A stretch of DNA of 64,000 nucleotides, taken from Phoronis australis. Lineage: Eukaryota; Phoronida; Phoronidae. The position numbers and the translations under genes were made by a program. Every line of letters begins with the position of its first letter. The first letter of the stretch is position 1. Where the stretch lies: the NCBI GenBank assembly GCA_002633005.1, contig NMRA01000003.1, positions 1,792,727 through 1,856,726 on the forward strand, written 5' to 3'. Shown here piece by piece: positions 52,701 through 61,700 of the stretch. The notes below the pieces were generated by a model. That model ran no database searches. It worked only from the letters and a program-made list of their open reading frames with translations, and was not told where the DNA came from.

Positions 52701-55700
52701 AGAGAACTCACCACATGACAGTAATAAAGATATCTATGAACTCTACTTTGTTTTCTGTTGCGTCTGGGCATTTGGTGGCACCATGTTCCAGGACCAGGTA
52801 AAGCTGGCTTTGTAGTATATTGATGATTAATATGCTGCATTACACTGTTGAAAGGCAATTTTAAATTGATAACTCACCTTCTTCTCGGTGTTTGGCATGA
52901 GTTCTGCAAACTTCATACTTTCATTTCAACTTTCAGAGTTCATTAATCTTTGTGTTTTTGCTGCTGATCTGTTCCTTCCTCTCATAAAGTGCCAAACATT
53001 TCTCCGCTAAGATAACGCAGAGCCTGGTCTGGCTGCTTCATCAGACTTGTAAAATTTCAAGTTTCTTGGAATGGCTCAGGACTCGAGCTAGCATTGTTAT
53101 TTGTTAATATACTTTATAGAACATGTTACTTTCTCTGCATGTTTGCGTGTAATTATGCATTTGTGTGATTTCTAGTTGATCGACTATCGTAAAGAGTTCA
53201 GTAAATGGTGGGTGATTGAGTTCAAGACTGTGAAGTTTCCCAGTGCCGGTACAGTTTTTGACTACTATATTGATCCTCACACGCACAAGTTTGAGCCGTG
53301 GAGTAAGAGTACAACAGCGTTTGATCTGAATCCGGAGCTACCACTACAGGTGTGTTCAAACTATATCATAATGCGTTTTCTCTGCTTATGTTTATTATGG
53401 TACACATTTGTTGGTTATAATTCTACAGTTGAACACTCACCCCTTGAAATGTGAATGCCCAATCTGCATCATGACATGCTTCACCTTTTTTGTGTATGCA
53501 TTAGCTGAGATGACTGGTGTTTACTGTGTCTGCAGGATGCTCTAGTGCACACAGCCGACACTACAGCTCTGTCCTACTTCATGTGCTTACTTGTGGGCAC
53601 CAAGCGCCCTGTCATGTTGGTGGGTAATGCTGGCACTGGCAAGACAGTACTGATGCACGATACACTGCATCGCATGGATACTGCCACCTACAGCCTGACT
53701 AATGTACCTTTCAACTTCTACACTACCTCAGAGATGCTGCAGGTTGTACTAGAGAAGCCACTGGAGAAGAAAGCTGGCAGAAACTTTGGTCCACCAGGCA
53801 ACCGGCGCATGATCTACTTCATTGATGATCTTAACATGCCTGAGGTAATGTGCTCAATTTGCAATTTTGTTATAATTTCGTTTTGTTTTTGTATCTCGCG
53901 TGAAATGCTTGATTGATACAATTTGAAAGTTTGTATTTTCAGGTTGATCAGTACTACACAGTACAGCCACACACTCTTATTCGCCAACATCTTGACTATA
54001 ATCACTGGTATGACCGCAATAAACTCACGTTAAAGGAAATACGTAACACACAGTATACAGCCTGCATGAACCCAACGGCTGGAAGTTTTACTATCAATCC
54101 AAGACTTCTTGTAAGTTATATAATAATGATTTTATTAGAATCACACAAGTAACAGAGAAAGAAAAGAAAAACGTAAAAAACAAGACAAAAAGTAACAGTA
54201 CAAGACAGTGCAAGACACGGATAACATAAAAATTCAAAGATTTGTTTCTATTATGATCCATTATGTGCTGATGAATATTATAAAATGTTCCTAGTACAAC
54301 CTTTAGCTGTTTTAATGTTATGTCGATGCAGGATACTCCTGATTGTAAACATGCTGAATTTGTTGTGCTTGTTTGATATTGGCAATATGTATTTAGTACT
54401 ACACTGGTCCCTCTGTTCTGATCTTGACACTACCGTTATTACAGCGCCACTTTTGTGTGTTTGCCGTCAGCTCTCAGGGCAGTGACGCCCTCAACACCAT
54501 TTATGGAACCATACTTAGCCAGCACCTGTCGCACCACAAGTTCACCCCAAACATCAACAGGCTTGCGCCCCTGATCAACCAAGCTGCACTTTCATTACAT
54601 CGACAGATGGCTGCCACCTTCCTACCTACTGCCATTAAGTTCCACTATGTCTTCAATTTGCGCGACCTCTCAAATATATATCAGGTAGCGTGAGATTTTG
54701 TACTGGACCTTGTGCATTCAGTCAAATATCTGCAAAACTATAAAGTTTGTTATAGCAGAAAAGAGGTACATTGATAGTAGAACAACGGCATCATTTGCAT
54801 GTAACCAAATTTTGTTTTACATAAAAGTTCAATGTGAAATCTCAAAAAGACCGTTTAAGTTTTCTAAGTTATTAAATTAATATGGACTTCCATTTCATAT
54901 AATTTCTGATTTTTTTTCACAAAGTTATTGTTCCTATTTTTACAGCTGCTTTTGTAAAAGGGGATCATTTTGAAACATTATTTTCTTAACAGTGTTTTGA
55001 AGAATCATCCACAGAGTACAGTATGTGAACTTTTCACACGAGTCTAATCAGCCATTTCAAAGTTAGCGTAGTGTCCCACATATTAAACCTTAATCAGCAA
55101 ATCTTTTTTAAGTTTGAATGCACTACATCCCTTCCATGTTCCAATTTTGTTCTTTAGTATACATAAGTTTGAGCGATGGATTGACCATCTGAGTACAGAC
55201 ACGTGATTAGAATTATATTCTAGTGTTTTTGTTTGCAGAGGTTCCTCCAGTGCATGCCAGAGACTCTTAAGTACCCATTAGACTTTGTGCGACTCTGGAT
55301 GCATGAAGCAGAGCGAGTGTATTGTGATAAGTTGGTTGATGCCCAGGATACTAAGCTGTTCCACCTCACGCTTAAAGATATTGTTAAGAAAACATTTGAT
55401 GTAAGGTTCACTTGTATTGATTGGTCTATTGGGTAGGCTATTTGTTAGATGTATCTTCAATAATTAAGAGTCACCAAAAGTCTTGCTATGGAAGGTGTAG
55501 TTTTGGTGTCAGCATGCTAACACAGGACAGCTTAAGTGTCGATGTTTAATTCTGCAACCTACAGTGTGTGTTCATGTACTTAAAATGATAGTGATGTGTA
55601 TGTGTGTTTGATTTATGTAAATTTTCAAGTCGGTGCTTGGTACATTTACGATGTAATCAATACACTTTTTTCAGGACGTTGGCGAGGATGTGTTTGATGA

Positions 55701-58700
55701 GCCCAATATCTTTTGTCACTATGCCCAGGGGATGGGTGAAGCTCACTATTCATCAGTGGCATCATGGCAAGATATCCGAAAGGTGATGCAGGAGGGCCTA
55801 GACTCGCACAATGAAGTTAACGTGGCCATGAAGCTGGTGCTCTTTGAAGATGCTATCCGCCATGTTTGTCGTATCAGCCGTATCCTGGAAGCTCCAAGAG
55901 GCTATGCCTTGCTTGTCGGTGTAGGTGGCAGTGGCAAGCAGAGTCTGTCTAAGCTGGCAGCCTACATCAGTGGCATGGAGGTGTTTAGAATCACCATCTC
56001 CAAGTTATACGGCCTGGCTGAGCTGAAGGCTGATATAGCCTCAATGTACTTGAAGGTGGGCCTAAAGAACATCACCATGGTCTTCCTGATTACAGATAGT
56101 CAGATCTCAGATGAGAAGTTCTTGGTACTGGTCAATGACCTGCTCGCATCTGGCATCATTCCAGACTTATTCACCGATGATGAATACGATGGTATAATTA
56201 CCGGTGTTCGTAACGAAGTTCGTGGGCAAGGAATCATGGACACTCCTGAGGCGTGCTGGAATTTCTTCATTGCTAAAGTTAGGCGACATCTCAAGGCAAG
56301 TTGCATGCATGTCCATTTAATAAATTTGTGGCTTATTTTGTGGAATGAGCTTGTCAATTTTGATCTTAATGGAAATGGTTGGAGTGTGTCAAAACTATGC
56401 TCATTTTTCGCGTCCACATGCATAACACAGGCATGCACTACTTGCAAATAGTATGTATATTTTTGTCTAATTGTTAAAAGCCCAAAGTTTCTAGCTGAAG
56501 CCAGCCTCGGTGACGACAAGGCAGGTCCTGACTCAACATTGACATCAGGAAGAATGTTGTTGCTGACCATCTATTGTTATATAAGGGACAGTGTTTAATA
56601 TGTTGTTGCCATTTCTTTCTGTCGTAATCCACAGGTGGTGCTTTGTTTCTCCCCTGTTGGCTCCACACTTAGGGTTCGTGCACGCAAGTTTCCAGCTATT
56701 GTTAACTGCACCAGCATCAACTGGTTTCAGGAGTGGCCACCAGAGGCACTCATATCTGTCAGTGAACTATTCGTCCATGAAATACTCAACTTGCCGGTAA
56801 GAATCATCACTAGTCGATATACTACTAACCATTGTTCAATCCATGTGGTGCCTGACTTTATGTTTTCCCCTGTTCATAAAAGCATAAAATTCCAAAGAAT
56901 AACTCTATTTAGGCTATGTGGCTATTAGTTTGTTTGTGTTCACCTATTCAGGATGAACTAAAGCCATCTGTGGCCAGATTCATGGCCCATGTGCACATGA
57001 CTGTGAACAAGGTCAGTCAGCAGTTCTACCGTAATGAACGGCGTTATAACTACACGACACCCAAGAGTTACCTAGAACAGATCAATCTGTACACACAGCT
57101 GCTGCACCGGAAACACAATGATCTAGTAGCGCAGATGAACAGGCTGGAGAATGGCCTGCAGAAGTTGAAGCAGACTGCAGCTGAGGTAAGTCAACTATAA
57201 ATCGCTTACCCTCAGTAACAGGGTATTGGTCACTGTGACAACTAATGTTACCCTTTTACCATGAACATCACCACAAATGCGTAATATGCTGGGTCTCTCG
57301 CGTTCACCTACTACTATGACGGCCGGAGCTCATTGCAGCAGGCGATGAAAGCTGCCAAAGATACTACTGGGTTTGAGCCCAGCATTCTGCATTGGAGGTC
57401 CAGAACACCTGCCATACAGCTGTCCTGTCTCTTAATACCCATTGCGCTGGGTTGTTGGAAATATGACCGCACTTTTAATATGCTCCAGTTGTCTATAAAT
57501 TACCAACATTTTTTTCATATTGACTTACTAGAAACTAAAAGAAATATTTTTCATCTGTATTACTCACTCTGTTACTGGTGTTTGATTTTTTGTCGGAAGG
57601 CATGGCATGAAGGTGGATCTGCTTAATGCAATAATTTTTTATGCGTGTGTTCTGAGATGGCACAACTCTGAGGAGTTCATTCTGTAATCAGCTTCTGCAG
57701 TCTTCATCATGTCAAAAACCAGTGCGTTCCTTTGGACTGTCCTGTTCAATAGTTTACAACTTGCAATGCGCAAGTAAAACCAATTAATGTAGATGTAAGT
57801 CTTGTCACAACCTAGGTTGACAGAATGAAAGACAAGTTGAAGGCACAAGAGACGGAGCTGGAGTACAAGAATGAGGCCGCCAACAAACTTATCACTGTGG
57901 TTGGCGTGGAAACTGAGAAAGTAGCCAAAGAAAAAGCTGTTGCAGATGAAGAAGAAGCTAAGGTGAACTTGATTAACATAGAGGTGAGCAAGAAGCAGCG
58001 GGACTGTGAGCAGGATCTGGCCATGGCAGAGCCGGCATTGTTAGCTGCTCAAGAGGCTCTCAATACATTGAACAAGGTAAGGCTAGCTAGGATGTCATAC
58101 AGTAATAATGATTGTATTTGTAGGAGATATATTATGTGCGCTTTGCAACACAGATACATGCTTAGCACATTACAGCCCAAATATGTTATGAAAAATCATG
58201 AGGATAATGACAAAGTGCGCTATGGAGCAGTGGACCTTACTCATGGGTCTAGCATTATGGTCTTTAGATTGTAAGTCGGCAACTCTATTACTAGGCCACA
58301 CTGCCTCCATAAACAAAGACAGCCTTGCAGTTGTCAACAATATCGTATTGTCTTATCTTTTGTTTATTTTTGGATCGCTTGTGTTTTGTTATAAACTGTG
58401 GTCAAACCTTGACCTCATCAAGAATTATAGCAGTTTTGTTGTATCATTCCTAATCTTAAGGGTAACCTGACTGAGCTGAGGTCGTTTGGCCAGCCTCCAC
58501 AGCCTGTTGTCAATGTAGCGTCAGCCGTCCTGTGTTTGCTAGCTCCTAATGGAAGGATACCTAAGGACAAGACATGGAAGTCCTGCAAAATGCTGATGGC
58601 TAAGGTAAGTCTTTATATTATTGTTAAAGTGGTTTTTTGCCTTAAAGGCATTTTTTCAAACAGGTACAATATTTAACATATTGTTTTAAATTATTTCTTT

Positions 58701-61700
58701 ACTTTTCATCGCATCCCTTAATATTTCTCAAAATGCATTATAGTCGGTGGGCCAGATCTCATAGCGTTCATCCTTGTGAGTACTAGTTTTTTCTATGTGG
58801 CTAGATAATATACCTATAAATCAAATTCCAAAAAGTTCCCACGTCTACACTTGCACATTTTTTTAAAAAAAGGTGTTTTTGCACAAAATATGATGCACAT
58901 TCCTGCCACTTGATGGCGCTTTTCTATTGAATTGACCAATCAGAGAGCCAGATTGTATTGTTGTGCTTAGTTACTTCAATATGGCTGCTCCCATCGAGTG
59001 TGATGCCTGTATAATTCAAGGTTTATCAAACAGCACAAAATTGTGATGTCAGAGCCTAAAGAAGCTTAGGAAAGCTTCCTGACTAAAGCTGATTGACTGT
59101 GGAACTCTGTAGATCAGTAGATCAAAAAGAAAAAGAGGTGTCACAAACGTTTGTGCAGAAAACAGCTGCATGTCCTGGTAGCCTACACAGTATACTGCTG
59201 AGTGCCGTGGACTAGAAGACCAAGTGTCAGACCAAAGAATTGAAAGGACATAGAACGGCATAGCAACGTTTCAAGGCACCAACAGTAGTACTAAAGCTGA
59301 AGTTGCTGAAAGTGATACAGATGTTATCCAAGATTTCCCAAGAAAATCAATTATACTTCCAAAATCTTGAACTAACCTGAACAAGATAGGAACATTCTGA
59401 AACATGAGTGCATCATTTGTTAGCAGGAAAGTACATTATGGGCCACATTTCAAGAAAGAGAAAGAAGTATAGCTTTCAAAAACAGGTACGTGTTTTTAAA
59501 AATACATCTTACTGTTTTCCATGTGTGTTTCAGTATTATCACCAGTTGTTTTTTAACTTGTTCTGCCCCTTGGCTGCCTAGGCCTTAGACAATACTGCTG
59601 ACCCAGTAGAGACGGTGATCATACCATAGGTACTTCATATGCCGGATACTTTTCGGCAAATTATGTTCCTATAAATTTAGAAGTACCGCGTAGAGAGATG
59701 CCTCTGAGGAGGTCGTTAATGTTTTCATTTGTTCCCAGTTTAAACAAATACTCCTGCAATCGAACACTCCATTCAGTTGCCACATCGACACTGCTTGCGC
59801 TAAGGGATAATCCTATGGCGTTATANNNNNNNNNNNNNNNNNNNNNNNNNNNNNNNNNNNACTAAGCTCTTTGGTGATTATTAGGTAACTTCAAACTCAA
59901 ATTTCTCAAAAATGTGCAACTTTATTTGTGGGAACTTTTTAGATTTTGAAAACACTCTAATAAATGAATTAAAAAACACCAAAATAAAATTGCCCACCTA
60001 AAGTACTCACAAAAACCATTTTCTAGAGGCCCTACAAAATCTGGCCCACCGACTATTAGTTGTGCGCCCCTATTATTTGGAACTATTTCCTGTGGCATTG
60101 TCATGGTGATAGGAGCAGTAATTTGCCTAAGGTTTGTAACACGTAATTTTGGTCTTTCCCATTCAGGACTGTAGACTAAGGGTACGAAGATTAATCGAAT
60201 TCTAGCCAAATCGCTATGCGGGGTGACCGATTTTGACCTTGATATACCATGGCCCGTTTTGAATCAATTCTTTGTCCCAAGTTTTGGCATTAAATTGTCT
60301 TACAAAGTTACGACATATGCGTATCTTTTGAAGAGTATTATTGCGATACTGGACAATTAAATAACTCAGAATCATTCCTTATTTGCAATTTTATATTTGA
60401 CAATAATTTCAACTTTTTGAAAAGTTAATACAATTTTTATTATTACCGGTATTGTATCGCCACAAGTTTTCAAACAAAAATGGCTTTGTGGTAGTACCTC
60501 TTCAGAGTCTCACCTTCAGCATGGAAGGATGATTTGAGAGAAAAAAGATTTAATTTGACGAGAAACGAATCAAAAATAAATTCTGCAAGGTTGTGCTCAG
60601 TTGGGGAAACTCACAAGTGGGCTGTTGCTTGGCAAATCTTTATCGGCTATATTCAGGCCTCATCAATTTCAATTTTTTTATTTTCCTTCAAAAAACAAAG
60701 GTATCATTAGTCAAAAATAAAGACTTAGGGCTTTGATGGTTGGTATTTCAGCTCTTTGAAGATGAATACAAACATCCGCGATGCTTCTCTCTGCATATAG
60801 ACTGCAAAAAATATATATTTCAACCACAAAATCACCTGTAGTTCATTGTTTAAAATTCATGATCAAAGTAAAAATGACACTTCTCACAAAAAATGGTGAC
60901 CGTAGTTATGAAAGGTTGTGTGTTTTTTAAGGCGTGGAATATTAATCACTGACCGACTAGATTCCCGCATCAATTGTCTTAGATGTAAGATGAGATTCAC
61001 TACTTGAACACTTTGGTGGCACTGCAAAAAATAACTGTTGTGCGTTGTCTCGTTTTAACATCAATTTTTAAAACTCAAACATGAATTAGCGTGCATGTTC
61101 CATACATGCACATCCATGGTGTAGCTTGGACACAACACACACAACACCTCGTTTTCAAGCATAATGGCGAATTTATGTACAAGTAGTGAATACAGAAAGG
61201 GGTTGCAGACTTTGATCTCTGTTCAAGTTGGAGCATCTGGTCTTGCTGCAGATGACCTTCTTAACTTTGCATGAATACTGCCCTGTGTGTACGACCTGAT
61301 CTTTTACCCAGGTCAACCTGACACAGGAAATCCAGTCTGTGAATAGGACTCTTATGCGAGGAGGCAGTGTGGCCTAGTGTGATAGGTTCGTGTTGTCTTT
61401 ACTCAAGATATGGGTTCGAGATCCACTGGGCCACGCTGCCGGACCCTTGTGTCAGCTTTTGTGCTCCTCGGTTGTATAAATAATAATTAAGCACAAATTT
61501 AAAATGGTTAAGTGCAATGGGCCCACATGCACGACTTGCGCACACCTGGTACAACGTGTACCAGACTGCTTTCAATTTACTCTTAGAGTGAGGGTGGAAA
61601 CGTCTGACAGTTTGAACAAAATGGCTTCCCCTAACAAAGTAAAATTACCTCGCGCAGTTGAAAAGTTTATCTGATGAAGCATGGAATGATATCATATTTA

